38,647 nucleotides of DNA, from positions 1 through 38,647 of the forward strand of contig CAJMNO010000023.1 in the NCBI GenBank assembly GCA_905214865.1, written 5' to 3'. Positions 1 to 7,961 of this stretch are shown here, piece by piece. Below the pieces are notes generated by a model. The model was not told the DNA's origin and searched no databases. It worked only from the letters and a program-made list of their open reading frames with translations. The DNA comes from an uncultured bacterium. GTDB lineage: Bacteria; Actinomycetota; Coriobacteriia; Coriobacteriales; Atopobiaceae. Every line of letters begins with the position of its first letter. Within the stretch, counting starts at the first letter, position 1. Position numbers and translations under genes: made by a program.

Positions 1-1067
1 GAGCTAAGAAGGCTGGTGCCCCTGGTCGCGACCAACACTGTGCAAGAGGGGATTGAGTGCTCACATCGGGAATCCGTTGCCACGGCTCGACCCTTGATGC
101 TGGCCCATGCCGATAGAAGGGCTCAGAGAAGGGAAAGGGCACGGTCCCCGGGGAAGCTTCCGACAGAGGACGCGGCCCCTTTCCCTCTTTGGCCATTGGG
201 GGCTTTTCCGGCGGGAGCCAAGGCACTTCTGGTAGAGGGGCGCGCGTGAGCACTTTGTGGTCAAGAGAGGCCCGCGGGTGAAGCGACGTTTTCCAGGTGG
301 GTGGCTCAAGGAACATATGTGGCTTCGTCCTCTGGCAACGAACGCCTCGCGTGAGCACTCACGCGAGCGAGCTCCAGCCAAACCGGTCCCTTTTCCACCC
401 TGATTGGCAGCGGAAGCCTTGCACGAGTGCTCGCGCGGCGACCTTCCGCCAGTCGGTCCGTCGAAGAAGGGGGTGGCCAAGGTCACGGCCCCATTCTCGG
501 GCGGAATGTCGCTCGAAGGGGCATGGAGACGGAATGATCTGCGGGGTGGCTGCCCGTGCTGGGCGGCAGATGCCCGATCCATTCAATGACCCCGATTCCC
601 CGGTCACGAGCGGCGTGGTCTGTTGAGACGGTTGGCCCCATCTTGAGGAATGCCCTGGGCTGCCCGCGCATTCCGAGTGGAGGATCGGGGGCGATTACCC
701 TTCCCCGAGGGCCACCGGCCACTCTCCCTTCCTTGACTTCCACCGCCCCTCAAACTGGCGGTTGGCGTGGGATATCCGGTCCATCCCCAGATGGAATGTC
801 CGACAGCGGCCCGCGGGTGAGACGAGGGACGGGCGACGACGGTCTCGACGGCTCCCGTCCCCGCCGCGACGACGTCGTCTGCCCGTCCCCGAGGCAGCCC
901 CGGCAGCGCAGCTCCCTCCCCGCGTTCGTCGAGCCCTCCACTTTGACCAGAGGCCGGAATCTGTTGCGAGGACAACGGAAAGGCATCCCGCGCTCTGATA
1001 TCTTCACAGCATCTTTAAGGTTCTTTTTGAAACCAGGCGGCGGTTGTCCGCCAATGGGGGAGGCCCC
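1..1067. other. Gene-free stretch upstream of the ABC importer
   Basis: No reading frame here looks like a protein: all six frames give Arg/Pro/Ser-rich, low-complexity translations, and no open frame has a convincing start and ribosome binding site. The stretch is also less uniformly GC-rich at third positions than the neighbouring genes. It contains several copies of GTGAGCACT or its complement (55-64, 246-254, 351-362, and a relaxed copy at 424-433), a perfect 10-bp-arm inverted repeat at 346-367, and two copies of GCCCGCGGGTGA (near 271 and 811). The last 60 bases are more AT-rich (TTTAAGGTTCTTTTTGAAA around 1013-1031) and may hold the importer promoter, but I cannot assign -35/-10 boxes. 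It could be regulatory DNA or a decayed gene or element. Confidence 0.6.
346..367. repeat. Perfect inverted repeat CTCGCGTGAG-CA-CTCACGCGAG
   Basis: Two 10-bp arms (346-355 and 358-367) are exact reverse complements separated by CA. The 12-bp stretch CGCGTGAGCACT inside it recurs at 243-254, and GAGTGCTCAC at 55-64 is the same core in the opposite orientation. The near-zero loop favours a DNA-binding-protein operator over an RNA hairpin. No function can be assigned from sequence alone. Confidence 0.6.
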
Positions 1068-1988
1068 GTGCTCGAGAGAAGAGATTTCCTGCGTCTTGCC
1101 ATGGTGCTTGGCTCCGGCGCCCTCGCCGGGTGCGCCGCGCAGCGGTCGGGTGCCGCCAGCGCCTCCGACTCCGGCGGAGGGGACAGCGACTCCCAAAGCT
1201 CCTCCGGCAACCAGCGCGTGGTCGCGACCCTGCGCTCCCTGGCGCAGATGGCGGTCCTCGCGGGGCTGCCGCCGGTCGGCGTCTCCAAGGACGCGACCGA
1301 CCTCGACGGGCTGCCATCAGACGTGCAGGTCGTGGGCACCAGCGCCCACCCCAGCCTGGAGAAGATCGTCTCCCTCCAACCCACCCTCGTGCTTCTCACC
1401 GGCGAGGTCCCCACGCAGCGGGAGCTCGAGTCCGGCCTGGACGACGCGGGGATCGCGTGGCGCGAGGTGGACGTCAACTCCTTTGACGACTACGCCAGCA
1501 ACATGCAGGAGCTCACCCAGCTGAGTGGCCGCGGTGACCTGTACGAGAAGAACGTGGAGGACGTGGCGAGCGCGATCGACGGCGTCAAGGCGAAGGCGGG
1601 GGACCTCCCCCAGGTGAGCTACCTCGCGCTGTTGGTCTCGTCCACCAAGGCCAAGGTCGCGAAGGCGGGCTACTTCGCCTGCGAGATCCTCGACAACCTG
1701 TCAATGCACAACATCGCGGACGACGGCAGCGCGCTCGATGACCTCTCGGTAGAGGCGATCGTGGCGGCAGACCCCCACTACGTCTTCGTGATTCCCCGCG
1801 GGGACGAGGACAAGGCGCGCGAGGCCTTTGAGCAGGACTTCCAGTCCCAGCCCGCGTGGTCGTCGCTCGCAGCCTCCAAGGAGGGAAGGGTCGACGTCCT
1901 GCCCAAGGACCTCTTCGAGTACAAGCCCAACGACCGCTGGGCCGAGGCGTACTCCTACATCCTCGACCTCAGAGGGAAGCAGGGCTAG
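1068..1988 (+). CDS. ABC transporter substrate-binding lipoprotein, iron-siderophore/heme/B12 type
   Basis: Extracytoplasmic solute receptor, 306 aa, of the TroA-like fold used by FepB/BtuF/heme receptors. I chose GTG 1068 because GGGGGAGG lies at 1056-1063. A TTG 24 bases upstream is possible but would displace the signal. The N-terminus carries a twin-arginine-like motif (E-R-R-D-F-L-R, residues 3-9), a short hydrophobic stretch and a lipobox L-A-G-C with Cys22, so it looks like a Tat-exported lipoprotein anchored on the outer face. A Gly/Ser/Asp-rich tether follows, then the receptor domain with the 'VVATLRSLAQMAVLAGL' opening and the 'LEKIVSLQPTLVLLTGEVP' half-domain typical of the family. 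The permease gene begins 2 bp downstream, so this is the first gene of an importer operon. The substrate cannot be read from sequence; iron chelate, heme or cobalamin are the family options. Confidence 0.85.
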   Translation: MLERRDFLRLAMVLGSGALAGCAAQRSGAASASDSGGGDSDSQSSSGNQRVVATLRSLAQMAVLAGLPPVGVSKDATDLDGLPSDVQVVGTSAHPSLEKIVSLQPTLVLLTGEVPTQRELESGLDDAGIAWREVDVNSFDDYASNMQELTQLSGRGDLYEKNVEDVASAIDGVKAKAGDLPQVSYLALLVSSTKAKVAKAGYFACEILDNLSMHNIADDGSALDDLSVEAIVAADPHYVFVIPRGDEDKAREAFEQDFQSQPAWSSLAASKEGRVDVLPKDLFEYKPNDRWAEAYSYILDLRGKQG

Positions 1989-1990
1989 CC

Positions 1991-3055
1991 ATGTCCGCTG
2001 GCGGGGGAGAGAGGACGGGCACGCGGTGCCGTGTGGCGCTCGCGTTGGGTGTGACGGTGCTCGTCGCCGTCGCGCTCGCCTCCCTCGTCACGGGAACCGC
2101 TGCGCTCGGCACACTCGACTCGCTGAACGCGCTCGGCACACTCGCCCTGGGAGGTGACGCCGGAGCCACGGCGTCCCTCGTCCTGCTCGGCGTGCGCGCC
2201 CCGCGCGTGGTCGCGGGTGCCTGCTGCGGCGCGGCGCTCGCCTGCTCCGGCCTGCTGCTGCAGGCGTCGCTCGACAACGACCTTGCCTCCCCGGGCGTGA
2301 TGGGCGTCAACTCCGGGGCGGGGCTGTTCTGGCTCGTCGCCGCGCTGCTGGTGCCGGGGCACCCGGTCGTGCGGCAGGGCATGGCGTTCGTCGGCGCGCT
2401 CGTCTCCACGCTCCTGGTGTACCTGGTCTCGCGTCGCGCCGGCAGCAGCCGCGGCACCGTGGTGCTGGCCGGGGTGGCGGTCTCGAGCCTCATGGGCGCG
2501 GGCATCGACGCCGTCGTGACCATCTGGCCCGAGTCGGTGGCGGACCGGGTTGCCTTCACCCTGGGCGGCCTCTCCGGCCAGACCTTCCAGCGGCTTGCCC
2601 TCGGCGTCCCCGCGATGGCGGCGGCGCTCGCGGCGGGGGTGGCCCTGGGCCGCGGCATCGACCTTCTCGCCCTGGGTGACGAGACGGCGCACGGCCTGGG
2701 GCTCAACGTTCGTGCCTCCCGGCTCGCCGCGATCGTGTGCGCGGCGGTCCTCGCGGCCTCCGCGGTCTCGGTCTGCGGGCTCCTGGGCTTCGTGGGCCTG
2801 ATCGTCCCCAACCTCGTGCGCATGTGGGCGAGTCCCGGCACCCGTCCCGGCCTCGCGCTGTGCGCGGTGTGGGGCGCCTCCCTCCTGGTCGCGTGCGACC
2901 TCGTGGCACGCACGGTCGCCTTCCCGTACGAGCTGCCGGTCGGCCTGGTGCTCTCGCTCCTGGGCGCGCCGTTCTTCATCTCGCTGCTCGTGCGCAGGGG
3001 GCGTGGCCGCCGCTCCCACTCCGTCGCCGCGGCACGCGGGGGTGATGCCCGGTGA
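1991..3055 (+). CDS. ABC transporter permease, FecCD/BtuC family
   Basis: Inner-membrane permease of about 354 aa. The start ATG 1991 is 2 bp after the receptor stop, with AGGG-type pairing inside the preceding gene. Nearly the whole length is hydrophobic, consistent with the usual ten membrane helices. Family signatures are visible: 'LGVRAPRVVAGACCGAALACSG' with 'LLLQ' in the second helix region, a 'SPGVMGVNSGAGL' loop, and the C-terminal 'GLLGFVGLIVPNLVRM' followed by 'YELPVGLVLSLLGAPFF', which is the ATPase-coupling end of BtuC/FecCD proteins. The last codons are basic and overlap the next gene by 4 bp (GTGA), so translation is probably coupled. Length is normal for the family. It would form a homodimer with two copies of the ATPase encoded next. 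Confidence 0.92.
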   Translation: MSAGGGERTGTRCRVALALGVTVLVAVALASLVTGTAALGTLDSLNALGTLALGGDAGATASLVLLGVRAPRVVAGACCGAALACSGLLLQASLDNDLASPGVMGVNSGAGLFWLVAALLVPGHPVVRQGMAFVGALVSTLLVYLVSRRAGSSRGTVVLAGVAVSSLMGAGIDAVVTIWPESVADRVAFTLGGLSGQTFQRLALGVPAMAAALAAGVALGRGIDLLALGDETAHGLGLNVRASRLAAIVCAAVLAASAVSVCGLLGFVGLIVPNLVRMWASPGTRPGLALCAVWGASLLVACDLVARTVAFPYELPVGLVLSLLGAPFFISLLVRRGRGRRSHSVAAARGGDAR

Positions 3056-3813
3056 TCTCCGTGAGCGGGCTCTCGTTCAGGCGCGACGGCGGGTTCACCC
3101 TGCGGGTCGGCTCCCTCCAGGCGGCGGACGGCCAGGTCTGCGCCCTCGTGGGCAAGAACGGCTGCGGCAAGTCCACCCTGCTCAGGTGCCTCGCGGGGAT
3201 CCTCCCGTACGAGGGGAGCGCGCTCGTCGACGGGAGGGAGGTCCGTGGGATCGGCCACCGCGAACGCGCTCGCAGGCTCGCATACCTGCCGCAGGACCCG
3301 GGATGTCCCCACATGGACGTGCGCACCCTGGTGAGCCATGGCCGCTACGCAACGCTCGGCGCTGTCAGGACCATGGGCGAGAGGGACCGGGCCCTCGTGC
3401 GCCGAGCCATGGAGCTCACGGGAGTGTGGCAGCTTCGTGACCGGTGGCTCTCGGACGTGTCCGGCGGCGAGCTTCAGCGGGCGTACATCGCCATGGTCGT
3501 CGCCCAGGACAGCGGGACGCTCCTGCTCGACGAGCCCTCCGCCCACCTGGACGCCCTCAGGCGCCGGGAGCTCGCCGACCTTCTCCGCCGGCTCGCGGGG
3601 GAGGGGCTCGCGGTGGTGGTGGCGACCCACGACGTGGAGGCGGCATTCTCGTCCTCCGACCAGGTCTGCCTCATGGCCGAGGGGGACGTGGTCGCCCGGG
3701 GGACCCCGGAGGAGGTTGCCGCGAGCGGGAGGGTGCCCCAGGCGCTTGGCGTTGGCGTGGAGCGGCAGGAGGGCCCCGGGCTGCTGTGGGGGTATGCGCT
3801 CACGCGCACGTGA
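3052..3813 (+). CDS. ABC transporter ATP-binding protein, FepC/BtuD family
   Basis: Cytoplasmic ATPase of the importer, 253 aa. GTG 3052 overlaps the permease stop (GTGA). Walker A is G-K-N-G-C-G-K-S-T (residues 34-42). The signature is S-G-G-E-L-Q-R and Walker B is L-L-L-D-E-P-S, followed by A-H-L-D, the D-loop. The H-loop His lies in 'VVVATHDVEAAF'. Order and spacing match FepC/FhuC/BtuD. The three genes 1068-3813 form one operon. A short perfect hairpin lies downstream, before the sulfite reductase genes, so the importer may or may not be co-transcribed with asrABC. Confidence 0.93.
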   Translation: MISVSGLSFRRDGGFTLRVGSLQAADGQVCALVGKNGCGKSTLLRCLAGILPYEGSALVDGREVRGIGHRERARRLAYLPQDPGCPHMDVRTLVSHGRYATLGAVRTMGERDRALVRRAMELTGVWQLRDRWLSDVSGGELQRAYIAMVVAQDSGTLLLDEPSAHLDALRRRELADLLRRLAGEGLAVVVATHDVEAAFSSSDQVCLMAEGDVVARGTPEEVAASGRVPQALGVGVERQEGPGLLWGYALTRT

Positions 3814-3840
3814 CGGCGCGCGGGATACGGAAAGGGAAGG

Positions 3841-3857
3841 GCGCCCCGTCGGGGCGC
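3841..3857 (+). terminator. Short hairpin between importer and asr genes
   Basis: GCGCCCC (3841-3847), loop GTC, GGGGCGC (3851-3857): a perfect 7-bp GC stem with a 3-nt loop, 28 bp after the ATPase stop and 17 bp before the asrA start. No T-tract follows, so it could be a weak terminator, an attenuator or an mRNA-stability hairpin. Confidence 0.45.
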
Positions 3858-3874
3858 GAACGAGAGGGGGATGC

Positions 3875-4951
3875 GTGGGATACGTGCTTGATGGGGAGGG
3901 GCTGGACGGGCTGGTCCGCGAGCTTGCGCGCGACTACCTGGTCTTTGCCCCGGTGCGGAAGGTCGGCGCGGGCCGGTTCACCGACGTCGACCAGGTGATC
4001 TACGACTTCGTGGACGACGCCTCGCAGATAGAGCTCGACGCCAAGAGCGACTACTCGTTCAAGGAGCTGCTCACGCCCCTCTCGCAGACGCTGTTCTACT
4101 TCACCGAGGACCAGGTGAGAGAGGCGCGGGGCATCGGGCCCGCCGGCGGCCCCGGCCAGGGCGGCGACGACCGCGACGTCTTCGTCCTCATGCGCGCGTG
4201 CGACCTGCACGGCGTCAGGCGCCTCGACGACATGTACCTGCACAACGGGCCCGAGGACAGCTTCTACCGCCGGGTCCGCGAGCGCGTGCACTTTGCGCTC
4301 ATCGGGTGCCCCGAGGGCTTTGGGCACTGCTTCTGCGTCGACATGGGCACGAACGTGGCCCCCGACAACTGGGAGTTCTCGCTCGAGCGCCGAGGCGACG
4401 GCTACGCCTGCGCGGTCGAGGGAGAGTCGCTGCGCCCGCTGTTCGAGCGCCACGCCAAGGGGGCCAGCGAGGTCGTGCCCGCGCACGTCTCCCAGAACGA
4501 GGTGCACGTGAGCGTTCCCGGGTCCATGCCGATGGAGGTCCGCACCAGCGACCTGTGGGACGAGTACACCCGCCGCTGCATAGGCTGCGGAAGGTGCACG
4601 CTGGTGTGCCCCACCTGCACCTGCTTCACCATGCAGGACGTGCTCTACACCGAGAACGGCAGGATGGGCGAGAGGCGCCGCGTCCAGGCCAGCTGCATGA
4701 TCGACGGCTACTCCACGGTCGCGGGCGGCGCGAGCTACCGCAAGCGCAACGGGGAGCGCATGCGCTTCAAGGTGCTGCACAAGGTCTACGACTTCCGCCA
4801 GCGCTTTGGCTACGACATGTGCGTTGGCTGCGGGCGCTGCGACGACGTCTGCCCCGAGTACATCAGCTTCGCGGCGTGCGTCAACAAGGTCACGGACGCT
4901 GTCAGCGCCTGGGATGCCCAGCACGAGGGGAGCGTGGTCTCAGATGACTAG
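3875..4951 (+). CDS. asrA: Anaerobic sulfite reductase subunit A
   Basis: Iron-sulfur electron-transfer subunit of the dissimilatory-type, NADH-linked anaerobic sulfite reductase (AsrABC), about 358 aa, which reduces sulfite to sulfide. Start GTG 3875 follows GAGAGGGGG (3862-3870); a second GTG at 3884 is possible. The N-terminal part matches the AsrA/hydrogenase-beta-like domain ('FAPVRKVGAGRFTDVDQVIYDF', 'SFKELLTPLSQTLFYF'). A Cys-rich middle ('GCPEGFGHCFC') is followed by two ferredoxin clusters: C-I-G-C-G-R-C-T-L-V-C-P from residue 235 and C-V-G-C-G-R-C-D-D-V-C-P from residue 316. asrB starts 8 bp before its stop, so the three asr genes form an operon. The closest alternative, a hydrogenase or sulfhydrogenase beta subunit, is disfavoured by the asrC neighbour. 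Confidence 0.93.
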   Translation: MGYVLDGEGLDGLVRELARDYLVFAPVRKVGAGRFTDVDQVIYDFVDDASQIELDAKSDYSFKELLTPLSQTLFYFTEDQVREARGIGPAGGPGQGGDDRDVFVLMRACDLHGVRRLDDMYLHNGPEDSFYRRVRERVHFALIGCPEGFGHCFCVDMGTNVAPDNWEFSLERRGDGYACAVEGESLRPLFERHAKGASEVVPAHVSQNEVHVSVPGSMPMEVRTSDLWDEYTRRCIGCGRCTLVCPTCTCFTMQDVLYTENGRMGERRRVQASCMIDGYSTVAGGASYRKRNGERMRFKVLHKVYDFRQRFGYDMCVGCGRCDDVCPEYISFAACVNKVTDAVSAWDAQHEGSVVSDD

Positions 4952-5741
4952 CAACAACCCGTACCTGCCGTTTCCCTCCAGGGTGCTCCAGGTGATCCAG
5001 CACACGCAGAAGGAGTTCACCTTCCGCATGGCGTTTGGGGGAGAGGTGCGCCCGGGCCAGTTCTTCGAGGTGTCGGTTCCCAAGTACGGCGAGGCCCCCA
5101 TCAGCGTGAGCGGCATCGTTCCCGGGGAGTCCGTGGACCTCACCATCCGCCGGGTGGGCGTGGTGACCAACGAGGTGTTCAAGGCCTACGAGGGGCAGTC
5201 GCTCCTCCTGCGCGGGCCGTACGGCAACGGCTTCGACGTGAGCCGCTACGTGGACGGCGAGTGCGTGGTCGTTGCCGGCGGAACGGGAGTGAGCCCCGTG
5301 CGCGGGGTCGTCAACGCCCTCGCGGAGAGCGCGACGCCGCGGGACAAGCACGTGATCGTGGGCTTCCGCAGTCCCGACGACATGCTGTTCCGCGATGACC
5401 TCGCACGGTGGGACCAGGCTCTCGACCTCATCCTCACCGTGGACGGCGCCCCCGGGGGATACCAGGGCAACGTCGGCCTGGTGACCAAGTTCATCCCGGA
5501 CCTGCCGCTGCGCGACCCGTCCACCACCCAGGCGGTCGTCGTGGGCCCGCCGCCCATGATGCGCTTCTCCGTGAAGGGGCTCCTCGAACTCGGGCTGGCG
5601 GAGGAGAACATCTGGGTGAGCCAGGAGCGCAAGATGTGCTGCGGCCTGGGCAAGTGCGGACATTGCCGCATAGGCGAGAAGTACGTGTGCCTGGATGGGC
5701 CCGTCTTCAACTACACCCAGAGCAAGCAGTTGCTGGACTAG
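4944..5741 (+). CDS. asrB: Anaerobic sulfite reductase subunit B
   Basis: FAD/NAD(P)H-binding subunit of AsrABC, 265 aa, of the ferredoxin-NADP reductase superfamily. ATG 4944 overlaps the asrA stop by 8 bp. The flavin domain holds 'VRPGQFFEVSVPKYGEAPISVS' with the R-G-P-Y-G-N-G-F motif, followed by the nucleotide-binding segment 'VVVAGGTGVSPVRGVVNAL'. The C-terminus carries a Cys cluster, C-C-G-L-G-K-C-G-H-C-R then 'YVCLDGPVF', which in this family (AsrB, PyrK) binds a [2Fe-2S] centre. PyrK is the main look-alike, but the asrA/asrC context settles the call. It should take electrons from NADH and pass them through AsrA to the siroheme subunit. Confidence 0.93.
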   Translation: MTSNNPYLPFPSRVLQVIQHTQKEFTFRMAFGGEVRPGQFFEVSVPKYGEAPISVSGIVPGESVDLTIRRVGVVTNEVFKAYEGQSLLLRGPYGNGFDVSRYVDGECVVVAGGTGVSPVRGVVNALAESATPRDKHVIVGFRSPDDMLFRDDLARWDQALDLILTVDGAPGGYQGNVGLVTKFIPDLPLRDPSTTQAVVVGPPPMMRFSVKGLLELGLAEENIWVSQERKMCCGLGKCGHCRIGEKYVCLDGPVFNYTQSKQLLD

Positions 5742-5754
5742 GAAGGAGGCCGCC

Positions 5755-6744
5755 GTGATACAGGACGTCGACGTCAAGGCGATGAAGAAGAACGCCTTCC
5801 GCGTGAGCAAGGAGCGCGGCATGACCGCAAGCCGCGTGCGCGTTCCCGGAGGGCTCGTGAGCGCCAGGAGCATGGCGCGCATCGTGGAGATCGCCGAGGA
5901 GTACGGGAGGGGCGAGATCTTCCTCACCAACCGGCAGGGGGTCGAGATCCCGGGCATCCACATGGAGGACATGCCCAAGGTCAACGAGCTCCTGCGCTCG
6001 ATCATCGAGGACACGGGAATCAACCAGGGCGACAGCGAGCACGGCTACCTCGCCAGCGGCACGCGCAACGTCGTGGCCTGCCCCGGCAAGAGGCTGTGCC
6101 CCTTCGGCTGCTACGACACCACCGCCTTCGCGCAGCGCATGGACCGCGCGATCTTTCCCAACGACCGCCACGTGAAGGTCGCCTTCACCGGGTGCTCCAA
6201 CGACTGCGCGCACGTGGCCCTCAACGACTTTGGCGTCATCGGCATGACCGAGCCCCAGTACGACCCCGCCCGTTGCATCGGCTGCGGACAGTGCGTCGAA
6301 TGGTGCAGGCGCAGGTCGGTGAGCGCGCTCAGCCTGGTGAACGGCAAGGTCGTGCGCAACGAGGACCGCTGCATCGGCTGCGGCGTCTGCGTGGTGTACT
6401 GCCCCACGCGCGCGTGGACGCGCAGCAGCGAGCACTACTTCCGCGTCAAGATCATGGGCCGCACGGGCAAGCAGAACCCACGCCTGGCCCAGGACTGGCT
6501 GCGCTGGGTGGACGAGGACTCCATCGTGAAGATCGTGAAGAACACCTACGCCTTCATTGACGAGTACATTGACCCCAACGCGCCCGAGGGCAAGGAGCAC
6601 ATAGGCTACATCGTGGACCGCGTGGGCTTCGACGAGTTCTGCAAGTGGGCGCTCGAGGGGGTCGAGCTGGGGGAGAAGTGCCAGCGCGCCACTCGCGTGT
6701 ACTGGGACTCCAAGCGCTACGACCGCGATAACGACCTGCGCTAG
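5755..6744 (+). CDS. asrC: Anaerobic sulfite reductase subunit C (siroheme catalytic subunit)
   Basis: Catalytic subunit that reduces sulfite to sulfide by six electrons, about 329 aa. GTG 5755 follows the ribosome site GGAAGGAGG (5741-5749). The siroheme-[4Fe-4S] ligands are visible as C-x5-C (Cys109, Cys115 in C-P-G-K-R-L-C) and C-x3-C (Cys147, Cys151 in T-G-C-S-N-D-C). Between them is 'FPNDRHVKVAF', typical of the nitrite/sulfite reductase fold. A two-cluster ferredoxin insert follows: C-I-G-C-G-Q-C-V-E-W-C and C-I-G-C-G-V-C-V-V-Y-C-P. Fused ferredoxin and length match AsrC rather than assimilatory CysI. It is the last gene of asrABC; a 14-bp-stem hairpin follows 30 bp downstream. Confidence 0.94.
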   Translation: MIQDVDVKAMKKNAFRVSKERGMTASRVRVPGGLVSARSMARIVEIAEEYGRGEIFLTNRQGVEIPGIHMEDMPKVNELLRSIIEDTGINQGDSEHGYLASGTRNVVACPGKRLCPFGCYDTTAFAQRMDRAIFPNDRHVKVAFTGCSNDCAHVALNDFGVIGMTEPQYDPARCIGCGQCVEWCRRRSVSALSLVNGKVVRNEDRCIGCGVCVVYCPTRAWTRSSEHYFRVKIMGRTGKQNPRLAQDWLRWVDEDSIVKIVKNTYAFIDEYIDPNAPEGKEHIGYIVDRVGFDEFCKWALEGVELGEKCQRATRVYWDSKRYDRDNDLR

Positions 6745-6774
6745 CGCACCCCTTCGGTGGCGCGCCCTCGGGTC

Positions 6775-6817
6775 GCGCCCCGTCCCCATGACGGCACGCG
6801 GCGTGGGGACGGGGCGC
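6775..6817. terminator. Bidirectional hairpin terminator between convergent asrC and iminopeptidase genes
   Basis: GCGCCCCGTCCCCA (6775-6788) and TGGGGACGGGGCGC (6804-6817) are perfect 14-bp arms around a 15-nt loop. It sits between two convergent genes. No long T-run follows on either side, so it is either a GC-only terminator or an mRNA 3' stabiliser serving both. Confidence 0.7.
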
Positions 6818-6846
6818 CCGGGGTTTCCGCCGGCACGTCTTGGCTC

Positions 6847-7767
6847 CTAGTCCCTCTCGCCCAGCCCCTCGTCGACGCCGTCGAGCCACTCCTGCAGGAG
6901 GGCCAGGTAGCGCGGGTTGTCGTCCACGTAGCACATGTGGCGGCAGTTGGGGAAGATCTCCCACCGCGCGTTGGGGATGGCGTCGTACATCTGCTTGGCG
7001 ATGAGCGGCGAGCACAGGTCCTGCGTGCCGTCGATCACCAGCGCCGGGCAGCTGATCTCGCCCAGCCGGTCGGAGTAGTCGTAGTCGCGCAGGGTCCCCG
7101 AGGGCATCAGCTCGTTGTCCCCCCACGCGTGGACGTACGACTCCCTGCCGGTGCGCTTGGGGCGGCGCAGGCACTCGGGGCTGTCCTCCGTCACGGGACC
7201 CGAGCAGAAGAGCTCCATGTAGCGCGCCAGCGCCGCCTGGAACGCGGGGTCGTCGAAGTCGCCCGTCCGCTCAGCCCGCGCGAAGGCGTCCCGCTCCGCG
7301 TCGCTCAGGTAGCGCAGCCTGCGGTGCCCCTCCTCGCCCCACAGGCGGGACGAGGCGAGCGTGCTGCTGAGCACGACCGACCTCACGCCGGCAGGCTTGT
7401 GGTCGCACAGGTAGATGATGCAGGTGGCGCCTCCCCACGACTGCCCGAGCAGGTGGACCTCCCCCAGGCCCAGGTGCTCGCGGAGCGCCGCCAGCTCGTT
7501 CACCCACGTGGAGGCGACCCAGAGCTCCGGGTGGTCTGCCATGGCGTCGTCCCACGACCTCCCGCAGCCAATCTGGTCGTAGGTCACCAGCGTGCGCCCG
7601 TCGCGGTCGGCGAGCGGGTCCAGGGTCTCCAGGTAGTCGTGCGTTGAGCCCGGTCCCCCGTGCAGCAGCACGATCGGCGCGCGTCCCGCGACCGGGCGGT
7701 CCGGCTCCGCGATGCGGTAGTAGGTCCTGTATCCCAGGTAGGGCATGTACCCCTCGGTGACGCGCAT
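6847..7767 (-). CDS. Proline iminopeptidase, alpha/beta hydrolase (peptidase S33)
   Basis: Cytoplasmic enzyme of about 306 aa that removes N-terminal residues, classically proline, from peptides. ATG at 7767 is preceded on the minus strand by GGGGAGGGAGC, a strong site; the frame remains open far upstream, but that extension is compositionally noise. Features are the oxyanion loop H-G-G-P-G (36-40), the nucleophile elbow G-Q-S-W-G-G with Ser110, the acid in 'VIDGTQD' (Asp250) and catalytic His277 in 'NCRHMCY'. The cap domain between residues 130 and 230 is of normal size. It is divergent from pepF, the two sharing about 190 bp of upstream DNA, which suggests a peptide-utilisation pairing. Another alpha/beta hydrolase specificity cannot be excluded. 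Confidence 0.88.
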   Translation of the reverse strand: MRVTEGYMPYLGYRTYYRIAEPDRPVAGRAPIVLLHGGPGSTHDYLETLDPLADRDGRTLVTYDQIGCGRSWDDAMADHPELWVASTWVNELAALREHLGLGEVHLLGQSWGGATCIIYLCDHKPAGVRSVVLSSTLASSRLWGEEGHRRLRYLSDAERDAFARAERTGDFDDPAFQAALARYMELFCSGPVTEDSPECLRRPKRTGRESYVHAWGDNELMPSGTLRDYDYSDRLGEISCPALVIDGTQDLCSPLIAKQMYDAIPNARWEIFPNCRHMCYVDDNPRYLALLQEWLDGVDEGLGERD

Positions 7768-7961
7768 GCTGCTCCCTCCCCGCGGCGGCTCTCGCCCGTC
7801 CCCGCCGCGCATGTGTCTCGTTTGGCCCATCCACGATACCGCAGGGACGGGGGAGAGGCGCGCGGGCACCCCCCTCGCACGGCGCTTGCGGCGGGCGGGA
7901 CGGCACGTACAATCGGGAGGGAAAACGGACGCCGCCGCGCGCGGCACGAAAGGGGGACGGC

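Noticed and set aside
61..582. Minus-strand open frame of about 170 codons in the gene-free region
   Set aside because: No recognisable domain, composition typical of random GC-rich DNA, no ribosome binding site.
556..1524. Open frame of about 320 codons on the plus strand
   Set aside because: Arg/Pro/Ser-rich shadow; its second half overlaps the substrate-binding lipoprotein in another frame and has no ribosome site.
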